Assembly: GCF_030407435.1 (NCBI RefSeq)
Contig: NZ_JASDDK010000001.1
Span: 806,001 to 870,000 of the forward strand
Origin: Winogradskyella bathintestinalis
GTDB taxonomy: Bacteria > Bacteroidota > Bacteroidia > Flavobacteriales > Flavobacteriaceae
Direction: 5' to 3'
Length of the DNA stretch: 64,000 nucleotides
A program made the position numbers and the translations under genes. Below the pieces are notes generated by a model, which worked only from the letters and a program-made list of their open reading frames with translations, searched no databases and was not told the origin of the DNA. Below, piece by piece: positions 36,696 to 44,628 of this stretch; within the stretch, counting starts at the first letter, position 1; each line of letters starts with the position of its first letter.

Positions 36696-38120
36696 TTATG
36701 ACTTATCAATTGTCGCATCTTCTGCTTCTATCTCTTTTTTGTCTTTTCCTTTTAGATACTCTGGCAAATCCATACCAGCCATATTAAACATTTCTTGTAA
36801 CGGTGGTACTGATTTGTACATACCCGATAAGAAGTTAGCGGTCGATGATTTTCCATCTTCTCCTCCTGAACCATTATCCCAAACGGTTACTTTATCAATT
36901 TTAATATTTTTAATAGCTTCAGCTTGTGTTTTCACCAATTCAGGTAATTTATCTGCAATTAAAAGTAAAACAGCATCTCTGCTATTGTTTCCTGCAGCTC
37001 TCACAATTTCCTGTAAACCTGCGGCTTGTTTTGTTAAAACTTCAAACTGACCCTGTGCTTCTGCTTGTGCTTTAAAAAGTATGGCATCAGCCTCACCTTT
37101 TGCTTTTCTTCTAATTCGCTCGGCTTCTGCTTCGGCATCAATTTCAACTTTACGTTTATCAATTTCCGCAGGTACGATAATATCGGCCATTTGAGACGAA
37201 CGCTCGCGTTCTGCTCTCGCAGTTTCTGCTTCTTGCTCAGCGGCATAAGATTCTTGTAAAGCTTTTGCAGACTGTACTTTCTCTGATGCAATAGCAACAC
37301 GTTCCGCTTCGGCTTCACGCTGACGACGAGTGGAATCTGAGTTAGCAACGGCAATTTTGGCCGTATTTTCACCTTCTACAGCTTGTGCATTGGCAGCAGC
37401 CACTTGGGTTCTTTCATCTTGTACAGCATTGGCTTCACCAATCGATCCGTCTCTAGTTTTCTCGGCAACCGATTTACGAGCGGCATTAATAGCATGCGCT
37501 GCGGCTTCTTTACCAAGTGCTTCAATATAGCCAGACTCATCTACAATATCGGTAATGTTTACGTTAATAAGCTTAAGACCGACTTTCTTCAATTCAGTTT
37601 CAACGGATTGCGAAATGTTAGTTAAAAATTTATCTCTATCGTTGTTGATTTCTTCAATATCCATTGAGGCAACCACCAATCGTAATTGTCCGAATATAAT
37701 TTCTTTGGCTAATTCTTGTACATCTTGCGCTCCTAATCCTAGTAATCGCTCTGCCGCATTTTGCATTACCCCAGGTTCTGTAGAAACACCAATAGTAAAA
37801 CGCGATGGTACGTTAACACGAATGTTTTGTTTAGATAAAGCATTGACCAAGTTCACTTCGATTGAAATCGGCGTTAAATCTAAAAACTCATAATCTTGAA
37901 TTACGGGTACTATAAATGCTGCTCCACCATGAATACATTTAGCAGATTGTCCACCACCAACTTTTCCATAGACTACTAAAATTCTATCCGAAGGACAACG
38001 TTTATAACGTTTTATTAAAATAATTAAGGTTAAAACAATAAATAAAGTAATGAAAATCAGTAGCATTGGTCCGCCAAGACTATCCACATTAAAATTTTCT
38101 TGAATGGTTAGTAGTTTCAT
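36696..38120 (-). CDS. Flotillin-like SPFH/Band 7 protein
   Basis: The 474-residue protein is a YqiK/FloT-type flotillin, an inner-membrane SPFH scaffold thought to organise membrane microdomains. It has one N-terminal membrane helix (about 15-37), the SPFH domain (RILVVYGKVGGGQSAKCIHG to NITDIVDESGYIEALG, about 46-215), a long Ala/Glu/Arg coiled coil (about 215-375, repeated AEAER motifs) and a C-terminal region with a PEYLKGKDKKEIEA end. It is the second gene after an NfeD/YqiJ-like protein (gap 25 bases), the classic flotillin/NfeD pair. Confidence 0.93.
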   Translation of the reverse strand: MKLLTIQENFNVDSLGGPMLLIFITLFIVLTLIILIKRYKRCPSDRILVVYGKVGGGQSAKCIHGGAAFIVPVIQDYEFLDLTPISIEVNLVNALSKQNIRVNVPSRFTIGVSTEPGVMQNAAERLLGLGAQDVQELAKEIIFGQLRLVVASMDIEEINNDRDKFLTNISQSVETELKKVGLKLINVNITDIVDESGYIEALGKEAAAHAINAARKSVAEKTRDGSIGEANAVQDERTQVAAANAQAVEGENTAKIAVANSDSTRRQREAEAERVAIASEKVQSAKALQESYAAEQEAETARAERERSSQMADIIVPAEIDKRKVEIDAEAEAERIRRKAKGEADAILFKAQAEAQGQFEVLTKQAAGLQEIVRAAGNNSRDAVLLLIADKLPELVKTQAEAIKNIKIDKVTVWDNGSGGEDGKSSTANFLSGMYKSVPPLQEMFNMAGMDLPEYLKGKDKKEIEAEDATIDKS

Positions 38121-38145
38121 AGTTAATAAATTTGAAGGTTAGTTA

Positions 38146-38787
38146 TTATTTTGATAGTTTTTTTTGAGCGTCAATATTCAATACAGAATCATTTTGGATT
38201 ATTGTGGGTTCAATAGGTTTTTTGGTGTGGTCAACAATAAGAATACCATTAGAAGTAACATCGACCACCTTTATTATTGTTCCTGTTTTTAATTCAGTAA
38301 AAGAATCGGTCAAAGCATCTAAAGTGCGCATTGTGCCTTGCACACTTACACTTACTTTTCCCATTCGAGATCTATCGGCACCAATGGTTAAATAGACTTC
38401 ACCAACTGCATCGAGCGCATTTTTGTAATTTAACGTGCCACTATCCGAGAGTTTGCTAATAAAATAAAATAGTGCGGCCATTATTACCATCATTAATAAA
38501 CCACTAATTACCGAAATAATTATAGTCATTGGTTTTGAGAGTCCTGCATCGAGACAAGCAATGCCACTCCAGCCAAAAATGGTAAAAAAACCAACGAGAT
38601 TTTTAAAAGATATAAATTGAAATCCTGCTCCATCAGCATCAATATCGGAGTCGAGATCACCAATCTCATCTGCATCGCCACCTGTAAACGCCATAACCAT
38701 CACTATTGTGAAAATTAGAGAGCCTATAATGGCAACTAACCAATACATTTTAGAAAGAAATTCTAAATTAGAGAACCATTCAGTCAT
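38146..38787 (-). CDS. YqiJ/NfeD-like membrane protein, flotillin partner
   Basis: About 213 residues from the chosen start (MTEWFSNLEFL), with three membrane helices and a C-terminal OB-fold (LDAVGEVYLTIGADRSRMGKVSVSVQ to GTIIKVVDVTSNGILIVD), which fits the YqiJ/YuaF group of NfeD-like proteins that partner flotillins. I take the ATG at 38787 because an upstream ATG at 38859 adds a Cys/Asn-rich stretch with no family resemblance. An acidic loop (GDLDSDIDADGAG) after the first helices is unusual but common in this group. Cotranscribed with the flotillin. Confidence 0.82.
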   Translation of the reverse strand: MTEWFSNLEFLSKMYWLVAIIGSLIFTIVMVMAFTGGDADEIGDLDSDIDADGAGFQFISFKNLVGFFTIFGWSGIACLDAGLSKPMTIIISVISGLLMMVIMAALFYFISKLSDSGTLNYKNALDAVGEVYLTIGADRSRMGKVSVSVQGTMRTLDALTDSFTELKTGTIIKVVDVTSNGILIVDHTKKPIEPTIIQNDSVLNIDAQKKLSK

Positions 38788-39235
38788 AACGAGTAGATTA
38801 TTAGTTGATAAATATACGACCATTGCAAGATTATTGCATCTTATTTTAAAAGTAATCAATTACAAAATCGGACCAAGCTGACATAATTAGTCACGTTTTT
38901 TTTTGATAAGCATTCATTAGATCTAATATCTAATTAAAGCATGTTAATTGTATTTGATGGTTATATAGTACGGTCATTTTTGTACTTATTTTTGCGAATT
39001 GTATTTGGGTAAAGGTTGACTTTCAATATATAAGTATCTGATGAAAGAATTTTGTTACAGAAAAATTAAGAATTATTTTGAGTAGAATCTTATGAGCTTC
39101 GCTCGGTAGCTTTAAAACAAAATCTATTTTCATATAACTAATCCTCAAGAGGACTGATCTCAATGCCTAATTATAGGATTATCCTCTTGAGGAAACTCTA
39201 GGGCTGTTTTCTAGATTTTAGTAAATAAATATTTT
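38788..39235. other. 448-base gap with a long inverted repeat
   Basis: No credible gene is visible between the NfeD-like start and the TonB receptor stop. The region is AT-rich. It holds a 12-bp inverted repeat at 39142-39193 described separately. No clear promoter for the NfeD-flotillin operon was found. Confidence 0.45.
39142..39193. repeat. 12-bp inverted repeat with 28-base loop
   Basis: TCCTCAAGAGGA (39142-39153) and TCCTCTTGAGGA (39182-39193) are exact complements and each arm is itself nearly palindromic, so either a long hairpin or two small ones can form. It lies 43 bases past the TonB receptor stop codon. No T tract follows on either strand, so it is not a standard terminator; it may be an RNA-stabilising 3' structure or a repeat remnant. 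Confidence 0.6.
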
Positions 39236-41065
39236 TTAGATAAACTTATAACGCAACCCAAACAAAACATTACTCGGTGGCATAGGTGTAAAACCAGATT
39301 CTATATAATCCGCGTTAAATATGTTACTTGCAGTTAAGGATAACTCAAGTGCTGCTAATCGAATTACAATAGACGCATCCCAAACATTATAGGTTTGTCC
39401 TGTAGTACGTTCAGCATATTTATACACTATATTTTGATTAATATTTTTGAATAATTTAGTGCTTAATCGCGTGGTATATTGGTGCTTCAACGTGTTTAAA
39501 GAATAGCGCGATAATTCTTCATTTTGATCTAATATGTTATCATCCAAATAAGCATAGCCAAACGCTAAGGTCTGATTAAAGTTATTCCACTTAAAATTAT
39601 AGGCAGCATCAAACTCTAATCCTTTAGTGTTGACTTCTGCAATATTGCTGGCTGTAAAAATTTCTTCAACTGCATTTGGTCTTATATAATCAATTAAATT
39701 TTTAGCATCTCGATTAAAAACAGAAAGACTTGCGCTAATTTTTTGAGTGTTGTATTTGATCCCTATTTCTTGTGCAAACGCTTCTTCTGGCTCTAGATCT
39801 GAATTTCCGATAGATCTTGGGTCACTATAATATAAATCGGTATAAGTTGGAATTCTATAGGTGAATCCTATATTTCCATAGACTTTTAGATGGTTAGTAA
39901 CATCAAAACCAATATCTAATCCAGGAAAGGCATTAAACTTAAAATCCGAATAATAAGTTACGGCAACTCCTGGCGTTATATCTAAACGCGTATCCAATAA
40001 TTGAAATCTATGCTCTAAAAATAGCGTGGACATAAAGCGGTTGCGATTCCCTAGATTATTACTCCGTAAATAAACTTTAGATATGTCAATACCGAATCCT
40101 GTAACTCCTAATTTAGACGTATGAGAAACATTGGCTTCCGCCCCAATTTTATTTGAAATATGAAAGTTTCTAAAGAAATTAGGTTCAAACCTCTTTAAAA
40201 GAAATATATCTTGGTTACGCTTCCAATAAACACGCGGTTGAATTTTAAATTTCTGAGTCTGAAATTTGGTTGTAAATGCGAGTATACTATTTTGAGTTTC
40301 TTCGTATTCATTATAAGTTGGGTTGGTAGTGTAAAAATTTTCAGCTCCAAATTTTTTCTCGAAAAACGTGGCTATCATTTCTATAGGTTGGTCTTTTTTG
40401 TTAAAAATACTTTTCAAAAAATAGTTAGAATTGTCATAATCGGAATTATTTCGGTAGCCTTGAGACGTCATTTTGCCCGCATGAAGGATATGTGTTGAGT
40501 TTTCTAATTTAGACCCAACGGTTACAGAGCCGTTAAGTTGACCAAACGAGCCTGTTTCAATAGAGGCTGAAACAGCGCTATCTAAACGCGATTTTGTTAC
40601 AATATTAATAGCACCTGTAAAGGCATTCTGTCCGAATACACGTGCTGCTGGACCTTTTATGATTTCAATGCGCTCAATTACTTCTAAAGGTAAGGCAGCA
40701 TTCATAGTGTGATGTCCCGTTTGGGCGTCGTCCATTTTTATACCGTCAATTAATAAAAGTGTTTGGTCAAATCCGCCACCTCTAATAAATAAATCGGCTT
40801 GACTTCCACCTGTACCACGACGTCTAATATCAACTCCAGCGACTTGTTGAAGTAAATCGCTAACTGTTATAGCAGCACTATTTTTAATATCGGCAGAGGT
40901 GATGATATTTATGGTTCTCGAGTTTTCCTTGAAAGGTAAATCGATGCGTGTCGAGGTAATCAAAACCTCTTTTAATGCGTCCGTTTTAATACTGGGTTTT
41001 TGCTGAGCGTTCGCAGTAAAAATCGCCATGCATAGCAAGGTATATATGAAGTTAGTATTTTTCAT
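39236..41065 (-). CDS. TonB-dependent receptor (BtuB-sized), divergent from MocR regulator
   Basis: A 609-residue outer-membrane receptor with a signal peptide ending TANAQQ (about residue 21), a plug domain (EVLITSTRIDLPFKENSRTI, then DLFIRGGGFDQTLLLIDGIKMDD and IEIIKGPAARVFGQNAFTGA) and a barrel ending LFGLRYKFI. Its size and plug resemble BtuB/siderophore receptors, but I see no cobalamin riboswitch. It is transcribed divergently from a MocR-type regulator 98 bases away with a shared operator-like repeat between them, suggesting regulation by that protein. The promoter is weak (GACTTTTG on the minus strand at 41123-41116), consistent with activator dependence. The ligand is unknown; an amino- or vitamin-like compound is a guess from the regulator family. 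Confidence 0.9.
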   Translation of the reverse strand: MKNTNFIYTLLCMAIFTANAQQKPSIKTDALKEVLITSTRIDLPFKENSRTINIITSADIKNSAAITVSDLLQQVAGVDIRRRGTGGSQADLFIRGGGFDQTLLLIDGIKMDDAQTGHHTMNAALPLEVIERIEIIKGPAARVFGQNAFTGAINIVTKSRLDSAVSASIETGSFGQLNGSVTVGSKLENSTHILHAGKMTSQGYRNNSDYDNSNYFLKSIFNKKDQPIEMIATFFEKKFGAENFYTTNPTYNEYEETQNSILAFTTKFQTQKFKIQPRVYWKRNQDIFLLKRFEPNFFRNFHISNKIGAEANVSHTSKLGVTGFGIDISKVYLRSNNLGNRNRFMSTLFLEHRFQLLDTRLDITPGVAVTYYSDFKFNAFPGLDIGFDVTNHLKVYGNIGFTYRIPTYTDLYYSDPRSIGNSDLEPEEAFAQEIGIKYNTQKISASLSVFNRDAKNLIDYIRPNAVEEIFTASNIAEVNTKGLEFDAAYNFKWNNFNQTLAFGYAYLDDNILDQNEELSRYSLNTLKHQYTTRLSTKLFKNINQNIVYKYAERTTGQTYNVWDASIVIRLAALELSLTASNIFNADYIESGFTPMPPSNVLFGLRYKFI

Positions 41066-41131
41066 TGAATTTAATTTGATAATGGTTATTGTAGTATGTT
41101 TAAATTTTAACGCTGCAAAAGTCGTAACTTT

Positions 41132-41176
41132 CCGGACGATTAAACTAGTCCAGTATTAAAACGATGAATAGTCCGG
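41132..41176. promoter_or_regulatory. Putative MocR operator with three TAGTCCRG-type half-sites
   Basis: Site 1 is CCGGACGA at 41132-41139, which on the minus strand reads TCGTCCGG. Site 2 is TAGTCCAG (41146-41153) and site 3 TAGTCCGG (41169-41176), a direct repeat spaced 23 bases start to start. Sites 1 and 2 face each other. This mixture of inverted and direct repeats fits MocR-type DNA binding; the reverse complement CTGGACTA also resembles the TauR motif I recall. Site 1 overlaps the spacer of the TonB receptor promoter and the likely -7 (TAACTTTC) of the regulator; site 3 lies just inside the regulator gene, whose ATG is at 41164. Confidence 0.6.
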
Positions 41177-42660
41177 TTAATAATATTCTTAAACAGCTTA
41201 TTAGGTTCGATAAAACCTTAGTGCAACCGGTTTACATTCAGGTATCGCAACAGGTTATAAATGCGATTCAGCGTGGTTATTTAGAAAAGGGAACTAAGTT
41301 ACCTGGTACTCGTATTTTAAGTCAAATATTGAACGTTCATCGCAATACAGCCGTAGCTATTTATGATGAGTTGGCTACACAAGGTTGGGTAGACATTATT
41401 GCAAATAAGGGAACTTATGTATTGGTACCTGAGGCATCCACACCTAAGATTAGAGCCTCAATGCAACAGATAAATAAAGTTTATGCGTATCCAGAAGCAG
41501 TAGGATTTCCCTTTGAGCAGTCATTTCATTTGGCTTCAACGGCAGAAGAAACTACAGCAAAATATATTATAAACGATGGTAAGCCCGATTTGCGCTTGCA
41601 TCCTGTTCATCAGTTTTCAAGGTGGTATAGTGCTGCCATGAAGCGTAAAGTTTTACTAAATAAGTGGAATAGGACTAGTGCTTTACGACCTTCAATTTTT
41701 AGTGCACAGCTTTGTAATTATTTGAATGCTACACGCGGATTTCATGTAAAACCTAGCAATTTAGTAAATACACGGAGTACAGAAATGAGTCTTTATATAG
41801 TGTCTCAGCTTTTAATAAAACAAAATGATTTAGTCTTAGTGGGGCAGTTGAGTAATTATGCGGCAAACATGATTTTTCAGCAAGCTGGCGCAACTATTAG
41901 AACAGTTCCTATAGATAACGAAGGTTTAAATGTAGATTACATAAAAAAGCATTTTATAAAAGGGAGTGTGCGATGCGTTTATATCTGTACTAATAGAGAT
42001 TACCCAACAACCACAACTTTGAGCGCCAAACGTCGTTTACAATTATTGCAAATGGCAAAAACGTATGGATTTGCTATTATAGAAGATGATTACGATTATG
42101 ATTTTCAGTTTGAAGGTTCAGCCATGTTACCTATGGCAAGTGCAGATGCTAATGGTTTAGTAATTTATTTAGGTAAATTGGGACAATCATTATTTCCAAG
42201 CTTTCACACAGGATTTGTAATTGCACCAGAAAATTTGATTTCTGAAGCCAAAAATTATTTACAGTTACTCGATAAACAAGGCGATTTAATACAAGAACAA
42301 ATGCTTGCTGAACTTATCGCTGAAGGTGAAATATATCGTCTTAAGAAAAAGAATATTGTTACTTATAAACAGCGGCGAGATCATTTATGTTATTGTTTGA
42401 AGTATTATTTTGAAGGTATTTTGACGTGGGAAATCCCTACAGGTGGTCTGGCAATTTGGTTGCGTTTTAATAAGACAATTTCATTAATTAAATTGGCAGA
42501 AGAGGCCGAAGAATTAGATTTATTTTTACCTAAAACCATTTTATATCAGGATAGAAACACCTGTGCAATTCGTTTTGGTTTTGGACACTTAAACGACGAA
42601 GAAATTGAAATTGTGATTAAAAAAATGAAAAGCGCTTATGATAAGGTCATTTATTATTAA
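41164..42660 (+). CDS. MocR/GntR-type regulator with aminotransferase-like domain lacking the PLP lysine
   Basis: The 498-residue protein has a GntR winged helix at about 20-88 (KGTKLPGTRILSQILNVHRN) fused to a fold-type I aminotransferase-like domain, the MocR/PdxR/GabR architecture. The EDDYD motif (307-311) that grips the PLP ring is present. However, where GabR-type proteins have SKxLxP with the Schiff-base lysine, this protein reads GKLGQSLFP, with Gln341 at the lysine position. Other PLP contacts also look altered (GQLSNY near 227-232). It may bind a ligand without forming an aldimine. It overlaps the convergent DUF2007 gene by 14 bases. Confidence 0.86.
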   Translation: MNSPVNNILKQLIRFDKTLVQPVYIQVSQQVINAIQRGYLEKGTKLPGTRILSQILNVHRNTAVAIYDELATQGWVDIIANKGTYVLVPEASTPKIRASMQQINKVYAYPEAVGFPFEQSFHLASTAEETTAKYIINDGKPDLRLHPVHQFSRWYSAAMKRKVLLNKWNRTSALRPSIFSAQLCNYLNATRGFHVKPSNLVNTRSTEMSLYIVSQLLIKQNDLVLVGQLSNYAANMIFQQAGATIRTVPIDNEGLNVDYIKKHFIKGSVRCVYICTNRDYPTTTTLSAKRRLQLLQMAKTYGFAIIEDDYDYDFQFEGSAMLPMASADANGLVIYLGKLGQSLFPSFHTGFVIAPENLISEAKNYLQLLDKQGDLIQEQMLAELIAEGEIYRLKKKNIVTYKQRRDHLCYCLKYYFEGILTWEIPTGGLAIWLRFNKTISLIKLAEEAEELDLFLPKTILYQDRNTCAIRFGFGHLNDEEIEIVIKKMKSAYDKVIYY

Positions 42661-43066
42661 CCGGAAACTCAGTATTGCAATCTTCACATTTGTATTGGTA
42701 GCGTGTGCTGAACGGTAAAGTTCCAGTAACAAAGCCAACTATAAAAGAAACCAAAGATTTTAAATCGTTGATGGTAGAATATAACTCTACGTGGCTGTTA
42801 CCGCAATTTGGGCAAGTGATAGGATGGCCATCATTATCTAAGGAATATTGTTGAATAGATTTTAAAATAGCTTTTGCTTCATCTTCGTCTTTAGCTAATA
42901 CCTTTAATTTTATGCCACCAATAGCATTACTTACTAAAGGGTCGGTGTCAATGGTAATATTGTCCTTCAAAAAAACTTGAATACCATCAAATTCTAATCG
43001 GCCTTTTATAATCTCGGCTTCCGAGGAATATTGGAATTGGGCTATAGTAACGAAGGTGTTTTGCAT
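42647..43066 (-). CDS. DUF2007-type protein with C-terminal zinc ribbon
   Basis: A 139-residue protein. Residues 1-70 match DUF2007, a small putative signal-transducing domain (QFQYSSEAEIIKGRLEFDGIQ and IKLKVLAKDEDEAKAIL). The rest holds two CxxC pairs (CPNCG and CEDC) that can form a zinc ribbon, with a hydrophobic segment between them that may contact the membrane. The function is unknown. It ends inside the MocR gene's 3' end by 14 bases and is 65 bases from the next minus-strand gene. Confidence 0.82.
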   Translation of the reverse strand: MQNTFVTIAQFQYSSEAEIIKGRLEFDGIQVFLKDNITIDTDPLVSNAIGGIKLKVLAKDEDEAKAILKSIQQYSLDNDGHPITCPNCGNSHVELYSTINDLKSLVSFIVGFVTGTLPFSTRYQYKCEDCNTEFPVNNK

Positions 43067-43131
43067 TTGGTAAAGATAACAAGGTTTTGGTGACCTATTA
43101 GATTTTTAAAACATACACAAGTTAAAAAAAA

Positions 43132-43680
43132 CTATTCTATTGTTTCAGATGCTATTTTAGATTTCCATTCATCTTTGTTAACCCATTGAAAATTATTTGG
43201 AACAGTGGCATCTAATAAATCGATGTGTAATTGTTCTGAGAGTTCGTAACCTATGAGGAAGGCTTCTTTATAATCATTTTCCTCATACAATTCAAAATGT
43301 TTGTTTTGGTCGTACCAAAGATTCACTTCAAAAACATAATCTCCGTTTATGGTGGGTTGATGAAATACGGAAACATATTCGTAATTTTTAATGGTTTGCC
43401 ATGATCCAAATTTTAAAGGACCTACATTAAAGGTTGGTCTAAACCGTGAATTTGTAATATCGATATGAATACTTTTTGTTAATGTAAACCCAATACCAGG
43501 AGCGATAAAAAGTATAGATGATTTAAGTTCATAAAGAAATACAATAAGTCCTTTTTCGGTAAAGGTTAGGTTATATAACCCCAAGATGAGAATCACCGTA
43601 GCTATAGTAAAAAATAGAGCAGCAATTGGAATTTGCCATATTGGTCTTGCGCTTTCTGAAATGATGATATTTGGTTTCAC
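43132..43680 (-). CDS. Two-helix membrane protein of unknown function
   Basis: The 182-residue protein has two membrane helices (about 18-36 and 46-66) and a C-terminal cytoplasmic or periplasmic domain with beta strands (FGSWQTIKNYEYVSVF, YVFEVNLWYDQNKHFELYEEND), reminiscent of PH-like domain proteins. I cannot assign a family. Its promoter (TTTG 43718-43715, 22-base spacer, TATATTTG 43692-43685, minus) ends only 5 bases from the ATG, so the transcript should be leaderless. Confidence 0.62.
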   Translation of the reverse strand: MKPNIIISESARPIWQIPIAALFFTIATVILILGLYNLTFTEKGLIVFLYELKSSILFIAPGIGFTLTKSIHIDITNSRFRPTFNVGPLKFGSWQTIKNYEYVSVFHQPTINGDYVFEVNLWYDQNKHFELYEENDYKEAFLIGYELSEQLHIDLLDATVPNNFQWVNKDEWKSKIASETIE

Positions 43681-43684
43681 CTTT

Positions 43685-43718
43685 CAAATATAATATAAAG
43701 AATTTGAGAGCTAACAAA
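43685..43718 (-). promoter_or_regulatory. Promoter of the two-helix membrane protein gene (leaderless-type)
   Basis: TTTG, 22 bases, TATATTTG on the minus strand; the last G (43685) is 5 bases before the ATG (43680). This predicts an mRNA starting at or near the ATG. Confidence 0.62.
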
Positions 43719-43782
43719 TTCCTTAAACCCGAACATCTGTCAGTATTTAACTTCACCTAAAAAATCACTGTTGCTCATGAAT

Positions 43783-43833
43783 ATTATTGTTTATCGATAA
43801 TTATTAATATATTTGTTATTGATAAACAATAAT
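43783..43833 (+). promoter_or_regulatory. DUF2975-Xre promoter with a pair of palindromic operators
   Basis: An 18-bp inverted repeat with one mismatch (43783-43800, ATTATTGTTTATCGATAA, and 43816-43833) encloses a promoter. Each arm contains a 10-bp near-palindrome: TTATCGATAA (43791-43800, perfect) and TTATTGATAA (43816-43825). The promoter is TTG (43787-43789), 18 bases, TATATTTG (43808-43815), so one operator lies in the spacer and the other starts right after the -7 box. This is a likely binding site for the operon's own Xre-type regulator. Confidence 0.72.
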
Positions 43834-43849
43834 TTAATTGAAATATATT

Positions 43850-44362
43850 ATGGAAACAGCTACTCGGTTAAGAAAATTTATTGATGTATTAATTGGGCTA
43901 TTGTCGCTATCGTTATTGGTATCGGTATTTGTACTCTTTTACATTATTATTCAAAAGTCAACTATAATAATTGATATGCCAGAACGCTATCAATCAGTTG
44001 ATTTATTCAGTTGGAAAACTTATATAATATTAGTATCCTTTGCTGTGGAATATATTTTATGCATTCTGGCCTTATTTTATATGCGAAGTGGCGTTAAAAA
44101 GTTAAGCCTTGGAAAATTTTTTACAACTGAAATTTCACAGTGTTTTTTAAAATCTGGTAAATTATTCGTCATTGTTGGATTAACTACCATTTTTCTTAGG
44201 TTTTTAGCAGACCTTATTTTGTTAGATAGAATTGGAATTATCATTGATTATACCAATATTTCATTGGTGTTTGTGTCCGTTGTTGGATTGTTCTTTATGC
44301 TATTTTCTAATGTTTTATATAAAGGTATTGAGCTTAAAAAAGATAACGACCTAACCATATAA
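43850..44362 (+). CDS. DUF2975 membrane protein
   Basis: A 170-residue protein with four membrane helices (about 15-35, 55-75, 100-125 and 135-160), matching DUF2975, which in many bacteria is paired with a tiny Xre/YozG-type regulator exactly as here. I start at ATG 43850, not an upstream TTG at 43838. It ends 2 bases before the regulator gene. The molecular role is unknown; possibilities are a stress or signalling membrane protein controlled by the regulator. Confidence 0.85.
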   Translation: METATRLRKFIDVLIGLLSLSLLVSVFVLFYIIIQKSTIIIDMPERYQSVDLFSWKTYIILVSFAVEYILCILALFYMRSGVKKLSLGKFFTTEISQCFLKSGKLFVIVGLTTIFLRFLADLILLDRIGIIIDYTNISLVFVSVVGLFFMLFSNVLYKGIELKKDNDLTI

Positions 44363-44364
44363 CC

Positions 44365-44571
44365 ATGCCAATAATAGTCAACCTAGATATAATGTTAGCC
44401 AAACGCGGTATGAAAAGCAATGAGCTCGCACAAATCGTTGGTATTACAACGGCTAATCTTTCCATCTTAAAAACGGGAAAGGCAAAGGCGATTCGATTTT
44501 CAACCTTAGAAGCCATTTGTAAAGCTTTGGATTGTCAGCCTAGTGATATTTTGGAATATGTTGAAGACTAA
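44365..44571 (+). CDS. Xre/YozG-like small transcription regulator
   Basis: A 68-residue helix-turn-helix protein (LAKRGMKSNELAQIVGITTANLSILKTGKAKA...) that is almost only the DNA-binding domain, typical of YozG-like Cro/CI regulators encoded next to DUF2975 proteins. It probably binds the paired operators in front of the operon (43783-43833) and represses both genes. It is 2 bases downstream of the DUF2975 gene. Confidence 0.88.
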   Translation: MPIIVNLDIMLAKRGMKSNELAQIVGITTANLSILKTGKAKAIRFSTLEAICKALDCQPSDILEYVED

Positions 44572-44588
44572 ATTTGCACATTATTACC

Positions 44589-44621
44589 AGACCTCACAAA
44601 TATTTTAATCCTGTGAAGTCT
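44589..44621. terminator. AGACCTCACA-type hairpin between Xre and dinB genes
   Basis: Arms AGACCTCACA (44589-44598) and TGTGAAGTCT (44612-44621) pair with one mismatch across a 13-base loop, between convergent genes. The same GACCTCACA stem is present near 57923-57953 and is a common flavobacterial terminator core. The T tracts are poor on both strands, so this may be a decayed terminator. Confidence 0.55.
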
Positions 44622-44628
44622 GTCATCA

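Noticed and set aside
37034..37372. 112-codon open frame on the same strand as the flotillin gene
   Set aside because: It is a shifted frame across the Ala/Glu/Arg coiled coil, with only basic repeats and no start context.
41066..41163. Cobalamin riboswitch upstream of the TonB receptor
   Set aside because: The 98-base gap is too short for the conserved fold and shows no B12-box-like sequence; operator repeats fill it instead.
44365..44571. Xre regulator as a LexA/UmuD-like repressor of the dinB-dnaE cassette
   Set aside because: It lacks an S24 peptidase domain, is convergent to dinB, and pairs with DUF2975 in its own operon.
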